Positions 1-11,052 of a stretch of DNA of 64,000 nt are shown piece by piece. Below the pieces are notes generated by a model that made no database searches, was not told where the DNA came from, and worked only from the letters and a program-made list of their open reading frames with translations. How positions within the stretch are numbered: the first letter of the stretch is position 1; every line of letters begins with the position of its first letter. The DNA lies in the NCBI GenBank assembly GCA_964019335.1, contig OZ025652.1, positions 434,001-498,000 of the forward strand, written 5' to 3'. The stretch comes from Diplonema japonicum (taxonomy: Eukaryota > Euglenozoa > Diplonemea > Diplonemida > Diplonemidae). Position numbers and translations under genes: made by a program.

Positions 1-958
1 AAATAAAAAAAAAAAAAAAAAAAAAAGAATGTACAAGGAGGAGGAGGGGAAGGCGGCCTTAGAGAGAGATAACAGGGCTGCCACGATCGCTACACCTGCC
101 CAAGCGTTTACATGGGTAACGCAGGAAAAGAGGGGACCCACATAATACCTCTATAGGCAATGACCCACCACCGCTAAAAGATAATGAAGAAAAAAAAGGG
201 GGGGGGGGCGTATAATTGTGAAGCGCTGCGTGTCAATAAATCACTGTCAGAAGGAAGACTGGGACTTCACTCAGGATAAGGAAAAACAGGGGCCAGGGCT
301 GAAAGGTGAGAATGAAAGAGAGAAAAACCAAAGAAAAAGGGAGGAAAAATCAAAGGTAAAGAGACATAAGAGGGAGGGGGGAATGGAGAAGAATAAAAAA
401 GGGGGAAATGGCACAATTGCACACCGGAGGGGGGGGGGGGGGGGGAGGGGGCAGGAGGGTCATTCAAAGCTGTTCCTTCTCTTGCACACCCCCTTTTTTT
501 TCTTCTTTTTATTTCTTTCTATCACCGGCTTCCTTAGTTTCCTTCTCTTTCCCTCCACTCCCTGCCCCCCCCCCCCCCCCCCCTCCCACTTTCGTGCTCC
601 CCTTCTTTTTTTGTTTTGGTTTCCCTAAATATCTAAAAAAAAAGGGGGTAGCTGGGAGACATAAAAAAGCAAAAGAGAAAAAAAAGAGGGGGGAAAGGGG
701 TAATGGGGAAGTACCTAATATAAGCCCATAACGAATAACTGATTCTTTTTTTGGGGGGGGAGGGGTGAAAAGGGAGGAGGGGGGAATATGCAAAAAAAAA
801 AAAATACACAATTTTTTTTGTTTTTTTTTTTCTTCTTCACTTATAACACTTACCTAATATTTTTTTTGTTTTTTTTTTTATTATCCCCCCCCCCACACAC
901 ACCCCAATAAAAATACACTTTTTTTTTTTTCTTTCCGATTTTTTTTTTTTTTTTTTTT
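1..958. other. Low-complexity stretch at left edge
   Basis: Mostly homopolymer A, G, C and T runs. A non-repetitive patch at about 50-180 reads openly on the minus strand as a short hydrophobic segment that could be an exon of a gene lying further left. It has no convincing splice sites on both sides, so I do not call it. Other long reading frames here are made of homopolymer and are not credible genes. Confidence 0.6.
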
Positions 959-1804
959 TCACGAAAAACCCAAAGAAGCGAACGGCGGTGCGGTCTTTGG
1001 TGATGTGACAGGTGGTGAATCTGGTGACGATGGTGCGTCGTCTTCCACAAGCGGGGACCCCAGCCCATGTTCCAGCAGCAAAGGCTTGTACTCAGGCAGT
1101 GGAATACCAGACGGGATATTGAGATATTCTTGATAAGATTCCAGAGCGGCGACGAAACCCAAGTTTGGGTTAATAACCGGCCGCCTTCTCCAGACGAGGT
1201 CCTTGGCGAGCTTGTAAGGAATCTGAAGCATCCTCATTAGGTAAGCGATGATGATTGTTGCACTCCGGGATATACCCTGTCGGCAGTGGACAAGTACCAC
1301 ACCGTTCGCTGCCCGTGCATCGTCTAGATACGACAGGGCAGCATCGAAATATCTTGATATAGGAGAGTCAGAATGATCTGTGACGGATATGTGCAAATAT
1401 TGGACAGAGTCAAACTGCTTGTAAGGAGTTTCCTGCTGCAGGTTTATTATATGGGTGATGTGTAACCTTTTTATCTCTTCTTCGCGGCTGGCATCGTAAA
1501 CCGCACCCAAGTACAACCATGGAAGTACTTGTGTTGCATATAAATCGCTGGGTATGCCCTTTTTCGGTTTTCCTGTTTCGTTTGTATCTTTCTCCACGGG
1601 TGCGAGGCTTTCCAATCCCGCTTTGAACCTGAATCTGGCCACTTTTTGCGCCTTGCATAGAACTGGAGTCTCACATGTGTTTGAGTTCAGCTGGCTTGGC
1701 TGGCCGATACCCATTAAAAGCTCCCCTTTGAACCGCTCGTTCTTGTTCTGTTCCTCCTCGTCTTCTGTGCAGGGTGAGACGGGAAAGACCTTCTCAGCCT
1801 CCAT
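959..1804 (-). CDS. Dual-specificity protein phosphatase, 281 aa
   Basis: A single-exon gene for a cysteine-based dual-specificity phosphatase, which removes phosphate from Tyr and Ser/Thr of substrate proteins such as MAP kinases. The catalytic domain spans about residues 85-225. The signature HCRQGISR has the nucleophile Cys174 and Arg180, and Asp143 or Asp146 is a plausible general acid in a VTDHSDSPI loop. The N-terminal ~80 residues (acidic, then basic) and the C-terminal ~55 residues (Ser/Pro-rich) look disordered. The first ATG is at 1804; an upstream GTG in frame is ignored. The stop TGA runs directly into a long A tract on the coding strand. The substrate is unknown, and atypical or MKP-like subclasses cannot be separated by eye. 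Confidence 0.9.
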   Translation of the reverse strand: MEAEKVFPVSPCTEDEEEQNKNERFKGELLMGIGQPSQLNSNTCETPVLCKAQKVARFRFKAGLESLAPVEKDTNETGKPKKGIPSDLYATQVLPWLYLGAVYDASREEEIKRLHITHIINLQQETPYKQFDSVQYLHISVTDHSDSPISRYFDAALSYLDDARAANGVVLVHCRQGISRSATIIIAYLMRMLQIPYKLAKDLVWRRRPVINPNLGFVAALESYQEYLNIPSGIPLPEYKPLLLEHGLGSPLVEDDAPSSPDSPPVTSPKTAPPFASLGFS

Positions 1805-2096
1805 TAAGGTAGCCACGGTAATATCGGACCCCCCAGGGGTTTTTTTTTTGTTTTGTTATGTGTAAAAAGTGGGGGGGGGGGGAGAGGGGGAGGGGAGAGA
1901 GAGGGGATATTTACAAAAGGGGGGGGTGCGGTTCTTTTTTTTAAAAAAAGCCTCTTTTCCCTCTTTTTTTATTTTTTTTTATTTAGACAAGGGAAAGGCG
2001 TTTGGCGTGAAAGCGACGCCAGGTTTTCTTTTTTCTTTTTTTCCTTTTTTTTTTTCCTTCTTTTTTTTCTTTTCCCTCTTCTTTCTTAAGTTTGTG

Positions 2097-2135
2097 GTGT
2101 GTGTGTGTGTGTGTGTGTGTGTGTTGTGTGTGTGT
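2097..2135. repeat. (GT)n microsatellite
   Basis: A GT dinucleotide repeat of about 39 nt with one phase break (TGTTGTG), visible directly in the sequence. Confidence 0.95.
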
Positions 2136-2568
2136 ACCCCCTCCCCTGTGCACCCCTTGCCCCTCCTCACCCAGGAGCCTGTAGAGTTGTGTTTTTTTTT
2201 TTTCCCTTCCCCTGGTTCACTATGCTAGCAAGAAAAAAAAAGAAGAAGGGAGAGGCAAAAAAAAAGGAGGGTTTTTTTTTGTTCTCTCTTTTCTTCAAAT
2301 TATTTTAAAGTAAAAAAAGGGGGGGGGGGGAGAGAGACGGGAGAGGAGGAGAGAAAAAAAAAAGAAGGGGGAGGGGGAAGAGAACAAAATAAATTTAAAT
2401 CGTACCCGGCATTCTTTTGTGTATCACTCTTTCTTTTCTTTTTTTTTTTTTGTGTGTTCTTTTTTTTTCTTCTTTCCCTACCTTCTTTTTTCGTAACAGG
2501 ATGGAAAAAAGCTCTTCTCCCTAATACCCTCTCACTTTGCGCTTGCGCCGATGTCACAACACTTCAAA

Positions 2569-2611
<43 letters not shown>

Positions 2612-3007
2612 CCTTTTTCTTTTTTTTCCAGTGAAAGAGAATTTTTATTCCGATTTTTTTTTCTCGTTGTTGCGCCGGGCCATCTTCTTTTTTTTTCTTT
2701 TTTTTTTTTTTCCTCCCCCAGAATATTTATATATATAAAAAAAAAAAAAAAATCAAACATCAAACACAATACGCCCCAATAAAAAGAATTTAATTCGTCA
2801 TATCGCTATCAGACATTCTTTTTTTTTTCCTTTTTTTTTCTTTTTTTTTGGTGAAGGGGGAAAATAGTTATATTGACAAATCGTGTGTGTTGTTCTTCTT
2901 TCTTTCCCTCCCTATAAACTTGTCCTCCCGCCCTCCTCAGAATGCTTTTTTTTTTCTTTTTTCTTCCCCCCCTTTTTTTTTTATTCCATAGCAAAAAGAA
3001 ATCGAGG

Positions 3008-3009
<2 letters not shown>

Positions 3010-3038
<29 letters not shown>
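3010..3038. repeat. (GT)n microsatellite
   Basis: An uninterrupted GT repeat of about 29 nt in intergenic DNA. Confidence 0.95.
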
Positions 3039-3041
<3 letters not shown>

Positions 3042-3268
3042 TTCCCCTTTTCTTCTCTTTTTTTTTTTCTCGCAAAATAAAAAATAAAAAATGGGCGGAG
3101 AGGGAAAGAAGGGACGGGAACGGGATAAAAAAAAAATATAAATAAAAAAAATATTTTTCAACCAATCTATTTAAGTAGAAAGGGAGGGGGATAAAGCAAA
3201 AAAAGAAGAGGAAAAAAAAAAGACACTCTTTTTTTTTTTTTTTTTTTTTTTTTTGTTCCGTGCTCCGC

Positions 3269-4264
3269 TCAGGCTGATGCTTCATACAGCACAAGCTTGG
3301 AGACAATGTTTGCATAATCTTTCCTATCCCCGAGGATTTTCGTGAGCTTAGCCTGGACCTCTGCATCGTTGACTGCAACATGGTCTTCAGCAGAGAGTTT
3401 TTGGTTGAGGAACGTAACAGCTTGCTGAAGCAAATCGGCTCCTATCCGCTTCTCGAGGTGCTTCCTGACCTCCTTTTTGTCGATGATCTCGTACTTTCCG
3501 TCTTTGGTAGGAATACGAATCACCTCCGCCGCATTCCCCTTCTCCTCAAAAGAATTATCAACATCCTTAGTCTTCCCCTTTGTATCTATTATGTGCTTAA
3601 TCTGGCCTCTCATTGTCTCCTTTGCCTGGATGTGCCCGTCGTCGCCGTCTGAGTCTTCTGCAGTTCCTGAAGCAAGGCCTATGTGTGACTGGGCTGTTCG
3701 AGGGGTTTCTTTTTTCGCCATTTCCGCCTCAGCTGTGGGTTTGTGGGCAGCCAAGGCCGCCTTCAGCGCTCCCCTGTCCATCTTCTTGATGTCAGCCAGG
3801 CTGATCTTCTCTCCTTCTGTGGTTTTTTTTTTTTTTTTTTTTTTTCCCGTACCAGCTTCCTGGGGAGCAGGTGTCGCGCTCTGCGTGATGGACGGCTTTT
3901 GTGTAGGCCTCCTTTTCTTTTTCTCTTCGTAAACCTGCTTGTCCCTCTCAGTCTGGCTTGCCAGCTCCTGGCTGAACGCTCTCAATGAGTCTTGCACGTA
4001 TGGCGACTCGAGGATCCTGTTGATGGAAGGCCTCATGCTGGGGTGGACATTGAGAAGCTTCGAGATAAGCTGAGGGAGTTGCGGGTTGTAGTGGCTGGGG
4101 ATGGATTCAACAGTTCCGTTCACCTGTTGTTGAGGATTCACAAGAAGAAAAAATATAAAAAAAAAAAGGAAAAAAAAAAATCGCATACAATCTTTCTCAT
4201 GAGCTCTTTGAGACCTTTTGCGTTGAAGGGACGGCGCAGCGTCGCCATTTCGTACAACACGATA

Positions 4265-4302
<38 letters not shown>

Positions 4303-4623
4303 TTTTTTGTTTATATCTGCGTCCCATGCATACCCAACGCCCAGACGTCGCTCTTGGACCCGTAAGGCTTGTTCTGGCAGATTTCAGGCGAGAAATAGTA
4401 AGGAGTCCCGCACACAGTGTATGCCACTGCCATCGTGTTGTTCAAAACAGTGGAGATCCCAAAGTCCCCGAGCTTAACCACGTTCTTGGAGGTGAGAAAA
4501 ATATTGGCCGTCTTAAGGTCACGGTGGAGGATGTGACTGTCATGGAGATGTTTCAGCGCCATACAGATCTGAAGGAACCACATCATGATGAGCTGCTCAT
4601 CGAAGTATACTGGGCCCGCATCT

Positions 4624-4668
<45 letters not shown>

Positions 4669-5118
4669 CTGTTGCTTTTTTGCGCTGCTCTTTGATCCTC
4701 ATCCCAAGGTCCCCTCCGTCAGCGTATTCCATCACTATCCACAGCATGTTCCCTTCTTCATAGTGCTCCTTGAACTTTACGATATTGGGATGGTTCACAT
4801 CTGCCAAAATTTTAATCTGTTTTGGTAAGATAAGATATTTGTTCCCCCCCCCCCCCCTTTTTCTTTTTCTTTTTCTTTTACCTCTCTGTACACGTCTTGC
4901 TTGTCTTTCTCCGACATGCTGGTGCAGTCGATTGTTTTTGCGATGTATCTCTTCCCGTCCTCCCTGCTCCTGACCAGGACCGCCTCCCCAAAGCTCCCCT
5001 TGCCCACCACTTTAATTCTTCGGTATCTCTGTCTGAACTGTTCGGCCTCGTTCACCGCAGGTGCTGTTACCTTGTTCCCAAAGAAATCTACATCGGACGC
5101 CTGCTGACCTCCCGACAT
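3269..5118 (-). CDS. NEK-family serine/threonine kinase, 5 exons, ~534 aa
   Basis: Exons: 4882-5118, 4669-4816, 4334-4621, 4189-4265, 3269-4123. All junctions are GT-AG and keep frame. The spliced product has a full NEK-type kinase domain: P-loop GKGSFGEAV (residues 40-48), Lys61, HRDLKTAN with Asp163, DFG at 181-183, [11 protein letters not shown], and the NEK-typical [11 protein letters not shown] near the end of the C-lobe. A Lys/Ala-rich tail of about 250 residues follows, without a recognised domain. NEK kinases act in mitosis and at basal bodies and cilia; many protists carry large families. Three introns hold long poly-A runs on the coding strand. A further 36-nt in-frame segment (3817-3852) also looks like an intron; if spliced, the protein is 522 aa. 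The start lies just after a poly-A tract. Confidence 0.9.
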
Positions 5119-5119
5119 T

Positions 5120-5168
<49 letters not shown>

Positions 5169-5622
5169 CTCTTTTTTCTTTTTCTTTTTTTTTTAAAATC
5201 CTTTGCCTCGTCTCTGATATGAGCTCGTCCGGGGAAAAAAATGTCAACGAATGACCCTCCTGTGCGGTGGAGAAAAGAAAAAACTTGGCAAATTTCTAGG
5301 GGGAATTAGTCGGGCACCACTTTGTGTGCAAACGGAGCCCAAGCTTGAACGCCATATAAGCCACAATGAACGCTGTTTGTTTTTATTTTTTTGTTAAACC
5401 GCCGTTGTTTCTGTGCACTTGGCCACCCTCATGGCAAAGCAATGCACTTGAATGCTGCCCCCTTTTTTTTTTCCTCGCTCAAATGATCAAAACAGGATGT
5501 TGACATTTACCCAGACAGAGCTATATGTTCATTTCTCTTCCGTTAGTACTTTCCGGGGCAACGAAAACAAAAACAAAAGAGGAGGAAGGGGAGGTAGTGG
5601 GGGGAGGAAAGATCTGAAACAT
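5119..5622. other. Intergenic, no gene seen
   Basis: Holds a poly-T tract next to the kinase start and about 380 nt of ordinary-complexity sequence. I see no convincing open frame or RNA gene in it. Confidence 0.5.
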
Positions 5623-5772
5623 TCATTCTTCTTTCTTTCCCTTCTCCTCTTTCTCCTCTGCCATCTTGTCCATGCACTTCGACAACTCCTCGATGCTCGC
5701 TACGGTGTAAGGCTCGTACCTCTCAGGGGCGAACAAGTTCAGAGTCAAGGGAGGTTTAAATCGCTTACTCAT
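5623..5772 (-). CDS. Small candidate gene, 49 aa, unknown
   Basis: A short frame with ATG at 5772 and TGA at 5623. It encodes a mixed N-terminal half (starts MSKRFKPPL, contains FAPERYEPYTVASIEELSKCM) followed by a Glu/Lys-rich tail. Composition is protein-like and unlike the homopolymer around it, and it lies on the same strand as its neighbours, between the kinase and the WD-repeat gene. I do not recognise it. It could be a stand-alone micro-protein or the last exon of something split. No function is proposed. Confidence 0.45.
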   Translation of the reverse strand: MSKRFKPPLTLNLFAPERYEPYTVASIEELSKCMDKMAEEKEEKGKKEE

Positions 5773-5867
5773 TACATTAACTCTAAAATCCTTTTTCTTT
5801 TTTTTTTTTCTTTTTTACAAAGCTCCCAGCAAGTCAAACAATACAAAACAAACAAAAATACTGAAAA

Positions 5868-8800
5868 CTAAGATATAACACTTCCCTCACTCGATCCCCT
5901 GTAAAGAGGGACAAAAGGTTTCCGCAAAACCTCCTCAAAGTCTCGGATTTCAGATAGAACGCTGCCAATGGGCTCCAAAGGAGCTGGTGTAACAGGAAGC
6001 TGGCGGATGCCCATCAAAGACGTCTGAGGACGACGGGGGCACGCCACCGGCGACAAAGGGAACAGTGGCGATGCCAGCACCTTGTGCCGTGTGTGCGTGG
6101 TCTTGTCAAGAGGAGCAGGCTGTGTCATGCTAGAAGCGTTGTTACATGGCAGGCTGGAATGGAGGGAGCTCTGGTAGTCTAAAAGCGACGCTAGTAATTT
6201 CACACTGTTTTGTTGTGCGTTGTGGGACACGCTCTGTGTTGCCTGCTGCGTCTCTCTCGTTGTGACCCTTCCTTTCTTTGTTGCCGCGGCCGCTGTCACT
6301 TTATCCCAATGGATGCTCCCCCAGCATGATAACCTGTGACTCGAAGCCTTACGCTTCACAATGCCCGACTTACACCCTGTCTTCTGCTTGTCGTCCCACT
6401 TGCTGCTGAACGCAGCAAGCAACATCGACGGTATCTTCGGCACCACCCCCGGGCCCACGTGGCTCTTGGCGTACGTGCATCGCTTGTCGGGTTCATCCCC
6501 ACGATGTGAGGACACAACATTCTTGTCGTCGATGAAAGGTTTCCTCAAGGCTACCATTGTTTCTGCAGATGTTGCGAAGACGAACTCGTCCGGTCCCGCC
6601 TCGTCCTTGCGCAACTGGACCCTGTCCTCCTCTTCCATCTTTTCCATCAGTGTCTGTCGTCGCTCCGCGGCGTCCGTCATCTCCTCTGCCTTCCCTGTGG
6701 ACACAAACCCCACACCGTCACAATCACTGTTGCAGAAGGACGACTGTCGGATCATCAACCCCATGCTCGATAGCTTCCTCGTCATGCCCTCCTCGCCTTC
6801 CTCAATCAGTGCCGCGCAAACTGGACGGGCGCTCATAGGACGCGGGCTGGCAGAGCTCCTGGCAGACGGCTGGGAGTGCAAAAAGGAGCTTATCTTGATG
6901 CTCAAGAATCTGTTATCATGCAATGCAAGCATAGACTTAGGGTTATTGGAGTCAACGACAGGGTCGCTCACCGTTGTCGTGCACCCGCTGCTTTGGAGCA
7001 ACGTCGAACGCGACGTAGCGGCAGCTGCAGAAGCGGCCACACTACCTGTGGGACAGTCGTAGCTGCTCAAAGCTGAAGTGTCACCGCTGCTAGCACTGCT
7101 TAACCATTCCGACTGCGCATCGTCGATATGTGCTGAAGCCATCAACATCGCGAGCCGGGTTTTAAGAATCTTTTCTTTATGCTTCCCCCTCGGTGCGAAC
7201 ATTGCTGCCCGCATTGGTCTCGTAGTCTGCACATCTGGGGTCTCCTTCTTTTCGGAAGGTCGCTTCTTCCAGTTTATCGCCTTCTGCGGGCGTAGTGTCA
7301 TCCGTGTGGCGCTGCGCCGTATAAACGTCTTTCTTGACCGTCTAAGCGACACTCTAGCCGACGTGTCATGTTCTGCTACTGTAGGGCCTGCGTCTGTCGC
7401 CGCTTCGCGAAGTTTTGCGATGGCCTCGTTGCAGAGATGCGTTCTGAAGGTGTTTTGTGTGACGACTACATCACCGCCGAAGCTTGCCAGCAACAGAACG
7501 CTCCACCCGCCTGCAGCATACCATGCTGCCTCTCTCTCGTCGACCTTGATGCCCTTGCCCCATGCCTCACCGGGGAGGCTGCCATCCGTGACACTCGCTT
7601 CACTCTCGTCCACATCATCGACCATCTCGTTCCACACGGAAACCCTGTCCCCTTGATGCGTGTGCACGTCGCAGTAGCTAACCGGGATGTTAAAATATGA
7701 CCGCTGCGATTGGTCCAGACGTCCAATGGGCTCCAGCCCCATGGTCCATATCTTGACTGTGCGGTCCGTGCTGCCGCTCACGACGTACTTGCAAATAACG
7801 TCAACATCCAAGTACTGTACAGTCTGCGTGTGGCACACCTTAGACTGCACCTCGACAGGTTCGCACATCGCACTTGAGCTACTACAATATTCGTATTTTA
7901 AGTTGTCCATCGCTGCAAGCGAAGAGCAGAAAGAAGTAAACCCTGAGTCGTTGAGCAGCTTGTGTATGCTGAAGACAGTAATGCGCCCATGACTTGTGGC
8001 GAAGTAGAGGAGAGACTTCGGCCAATACCAAGAGCAGGCTGTGATGGTGTGTGGCAGCTTGAACCGACACAGCACCTCAAAAGAAGCGGGGCTAGGCGGC
8101 AGCTGCCATATGACTACGAGCGAGTTCCCATCAACAGTCACAAGCAGCGGGTATCCTGTGAGGAAGAAGGTTAATGTCACGTCAACTCCTTCAGAGGGCA
8201 CTTGAAGTTGCTGGATGGGGCCGAATTCTTCGTTCCGTCGTACCTTTGCCTCCCACACGGTGACGAAGCCCTTGCGGTCCCCAACAGCCACTCTGTTCAA
8301 GACATCGCTGAAGGCTATACACCTCCCTTCGATCGCTGCAAAGCACCTAGGGTCAATGGGTAAGTTGCCCAGTGCCGTCCCCTCCAACGCTGCTTCGTAG
8401 TACACTTGAATGCTGCTGTCCCACCTGAGGGCAATGATGAACCGCCTGCCAGTGCCGTAGATCAGCGTATGCACCTCGGCACCTTCGGTGCACAGGCATT
8501 TGATGAAAACACCAGAAGAGCTATTGTGACATGTGATGGCCCCCTCCTCTGATCCGATGTACAGCCGCCTGCCGGTGTCACACACTGTTAGCGTTGTGAT
8601 GTTCCTTGGGACAATCTTGGGTTGGAAAAGAAAAAGCTTCCCACTGAGGAGCGACCAGCTCCGGAGCGTGCGTTGTGAGGCCGTGTGGAGGATGTTACGC
8701 CGGAGGTCCAGGCAACAGGCAGTTAGAGGGGCATCGTCAGCAGTGCAGGCCTCTGTGGAGAGGCTCCCGTAAGTGAAAGTCAACACGTCACGTGAAGTCG

Positions 8801-10052
8801 CAGTTGAGAGGCAGTTGTGGTCGGCGTCGTAGCAGAGGGACACCCATTTGTGGTTGTGACAGGAGGACTGTGGGTCGCATTTGATGGTTTGGAATGCACG
8901 CCAGTTCTTGGCGTCCCAGACCTTGAACATGCCGGACCTATCAAGGGTCACAACGTGCGGTGGGTTCTGCACTGTGCAGATGTCGACGACGGGCGTCGCG
9001 TGCGGCGTGTGCGAGTCGCGCAAGATGAACGGCTGCACACCCTCTCTGATCATCCACATCCTGGCGTGGTGCTCGAACCCACAAGTCGCGAGGAACGACG
9101 TCCCGTCGTCTCGCACCTCGATCAGCGCCATGCGCGTGATGCCCGACACCCCCGACTTCCTGCTCAGCACGTAAAGAAGGTTGAGGTTTGTGTCCATGAT
9201 GGAGATCGTGCCGTCCAACGACGCCCCCGATATGATGTTTGCGTGGACAATGATTTGTGTCAAGGCGGCTGTGTGGTGATGCGCTTTGAAAAGCGGTGCC
9301 GGGTCAGCCTCGTCCTTGAGCAGGCTTTGCGTGGAGTAGGCGAGGATCCTCCCTGTTCGGGTGCCGGTGTAGAGTTGCGATGCTTTTTGACTGTGCGCGA
9401 GACAGAGGATCGACTCACCCATAATGCACTTCTTCTTAAGCGTACAGCCACGCCATGTCGCATAGACTCTCAAAGTGAGGTCAGTAAACGAGGCAACACT
9501 GACATGGTGCTCAAAGAGGAACAAGACATCGAGCAGAGACGCAGGGTCGGGTGTGGGGGGCACTGTAAGACTCGCGTCTCGCCGGCCTTCTGTGATGTCA
9601 TATGCTTCGCAAGATCGCCCTATCAGGACAGTTTTCGACTTCTCAGTTAGCCAGCGAATGCAACGATTTCCTGAAAACCGTGGCACTCTGTGTGAATAGT
9701 ACATGTAGGGCTTTAGGTTCTCCGGGACATGGTCAGCTCTGCCTGACATCGTTGTTTCAATCAGATAGGTTAGAATCTCGTCCCAAGAAGCCCAGCCGCG
9801 TCCCCATGCGTCGATGTTGCTGTGTAGTTCCAGCAGTTTCCTGAACAGGTCCTTCTCATGCGGAACGCCTTGGTGCCCTTCCTCCGCCCTGCTCACGATG
9901 CCTTCCACAAAACATTCTGTGAAGATCTCCGGTGTCACCCTTGCAATATCCCCTCGCTGTGACACCTTCATCTTCACGTCTTCGAAACGTGCGTTCAACA
10001 CATGCAACACATCGATAGCAAAATCCCGTCCTCCTCTGTCGATGGCTGGCAT
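5868..10052 (-). CDS. WD-repeat protein, WDR49/WDR64-like, 1394 aa
   Basis: One uninterrupted frame. ATG at 10052 begins MPAIDRGGRDFAID; a longer frame upstream is only homopolymer. Residues ~1-150 are helical and resemble the degenerate EF-hand region that precedes the propellers in WDR49/WDR64-type proteins. From ~150 to ~880 there are many WD40-like blades (for example GASLDGTISIMD, VTLDRSGMFKVWD, VSGSTDRTVKIW), enough for two propellers. The last ~480 residues are basic, Ser/Thr-rich and probably disordered. Related proteins are linked to cilia in other eukaryotes, so a scaffold role in the flagellum is likely but inferred. It is intronless at 4.2 kb, while several neighbours are split. 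Confidence 0.85.
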   Translation of the reverse strand: MPAIDRGGRDFAIDVLHVLNARFEDVKMKVSQRGDIARVTPEIFTECFVEGIVSRAEEGHQGVPHEKDLFRKLLELHSNIDAWGRGWASWDEILTYLIETTMSGRADHVPENLKPYMYYSHRVPRFSGNRCIRWLTEKSKTVLIGRSCEAYDITEGRRDASLTVPPTPDPASLLDVLFLFEHHVSVASFTDLTLRVYATWRGCTLKKKCIMGESILCLAHSQKASQLYTGTRTGRILAYSTQSLLKDEADPAPLFKAHHHTAALTQIIVHANIISGASLDGTISIMDTNLNLLYVLSRKSGVSGITRMALIEVRDDGTSFLATCGFEHHARMWMIREGVQPFILRDSHTPHATPVVDICTVQNPPHVVTLDRSGMFKVWDAKNWRAFQTIKCDPQSSCHNHKWVSLCYDADHNCLSTATSRDVLTFTYGSLSTEACTADDAPLTACCLDLRRNILHTASQRTLRSWSLLSGKLFLFQPKIVPRNITTLTVCDTGRRLYIGSEEGAITCHNSSSGVFIKCLCTEGAEVHTLIYGTGRRFIIALRWDSSIQVYYEAALEGTALGNLPIDPRCFAAIEGRCIAFSDVLNRVAVGDRKGFVTVWEAKVRRNEEFGPIQQLQVPSEGVDVTLTFFLTGYPLLVTVDGNSLVVIWQLPPSPASFEVLCRFKLPHTITACSWYWPKSLLYFATSHGRITVFSIHKLLNDSGFTSFCSSLAAMDNLKYEYCSSSSAMCEPVEVQSKVCHTQTVQYLDVDVICKYVVSGSTDRTVKIWTMGLEPIGRLDQSQRSYFNIPVSYCDVHTHQGDRVSVWNEMVDDVDESEASVTDGSLPGEAWGKGIKVDEREAAWYAAGGWSVLLLASFGGDVVVTQNTFRTHLCNEAIAKLREAATDAGPTVAEHDTSARVSLRRSRKTFIRRSATRMTLRPQKAINWKKRPSEKKETPDVQTTRPMRAAMFAPRGKHKEKILKTRLAMLMASAHIDDAQSEWLSSASSGDTSALSSYDCPTGSVAASAAAATSRSTLLQSSGCTTTVSDPVVDSNNPKSMLALHDNRFLSIKISSFLHSQPSARSSASPRPMSARPVCAALIEEGEEGMTRKLSSMGLMIRQSSFCNSDCDGVGFVSTGKAEEMTDAAERRQTLMEKMEEEDRVQLRKDEAGPDEFVFATSAETMVALRKPFIDDKNVVSSHRGDEPDKRCTYAKSHVGPGVVPKIPSMLLAAFSSKWDDKQKTGCKSGIVKRKASSHRLSCWGSIHWDKVTAAAATKKGRVTTRETQQATQSVSHNAQQNSVKLLASLLDYQSSLHSSLPCNNASSMTQPAPLDKTTHTRHKVLASPLFPLSPVACPRRPQTSLMGIRQLPVTPAPLEPIGSVLSEIRDFEEVLRKPFVPLYRGSSEGSVIS

Positions 10053-11052
10053 TTCATTTTCTTCTTTTGTTTGTTTTCTTTGTTTTTTTTTTGATTCTGA
10101 AGGGCTTCTTTTATTGTTTGGGGGGGGGGGGGGTTTACAATAAAATATTTTGACACTTTTTTTTTCCCCATGGAAAGTATGTTTTCTTCGCAAAAAAAAA
10201 AAAAAAAAAAAAAAAAAAAGCAAATATACGCCATAGCCCCTTTTTTTTTGTTTTCTTTTTGAACTCGCTTCCTCTTTTTGTTTTTTTGTTTTTTTTTTTG
10301 TTTTTTGTTTTCTCTCACTTTCTTTTTTCCTATCTCTGTGTGGGAGATACCGGAAAAACAGAAAAAAAATGTAAGAGGGGGGGGGGAGGGAGGGGGCAGC
10401 AGGTTTGTTACGTAATATATATTATTAGGGAAAAAAGGGGGGGAAATATTGTGTTCCAGCACCCCACCCCCCCCCCCCCCCCGTGTTTATTAAAAAAGAT
10501 TTTTTGACAAACGAAAGAGGGGGGACAAGGGAAGGGAAAAGGGAGGAGTGGAAAAGATTGCAGAGTTGGAAACGTGAGTTAGTTGGTGATTCTTTACTTT
10601 TTTTTTTCCCTCTGAATAAAGTTTCGTTCCACCTCTCCTCTTATTGGGCACGCCCTTAGTTGGACACCATTGAAGATGGAGAAGTGAAAAGCAGGTCCGA
10701 CGGCTAACATAAAAGCACCACAGAGCCACGGACATCTAGAGAAATACTATCGGGAGATAAGGAACAAGCTCAAAACTCACGCAAAATGTTCATCACATAA
10801 CAAAAGAATATTTAAAAAAAAAAAAACACTGTTTCTTTCCCCCATCCAAACAAACACAATTTTCTTGACAAAAAAAATAATAATTCTAAGGGAGGAAGCA
10901 ACAAAATAATATTATAAATGTATTGACGGAAATTAAGGGGAGGGGTCTATTTCTCGCCCCCCCCCCCCCCCACCCTCACCTTTTTTTTCCCCTTTCTCTC
11001 TTGGAAAGTGTTCTAATAACGACGGAAGAATAAAAAAAATATAAAATTTATA
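10053..11052. other. Low-complexity intergenic region
   Basis: Homopolymer-rich DNA. The part at about 10560-10800 is of ordinary complexity, but I found no frame with convincing composition or splice sites on either strand and no recognisable RNA. Confidence 0.6.

Larger units (their letters stand above)
1805..3268. other. Homopolymer-rich intergenic region
   Basis: About 1.46 kb of T/A/G runs between the phosphatase and the kinase, with two (GT)n microsatellites. I see no gene, RNA or convincing exon in it. Confidence 0.7.

Noticed and set aside
218-811. Several overlapping frames of 60-136 codons on both strands
   Set aside because: They translate to Pro, Gly, Phe or Lys homopolymers generated by repeat runs, with no conserved-looking segment or splice context.
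8817-9650. A 277-codon plus-strand frame
   Set aside because: It is the antisense of the WD-repeat gene; codon third-position pattern and blade motifs support only the minus strand.
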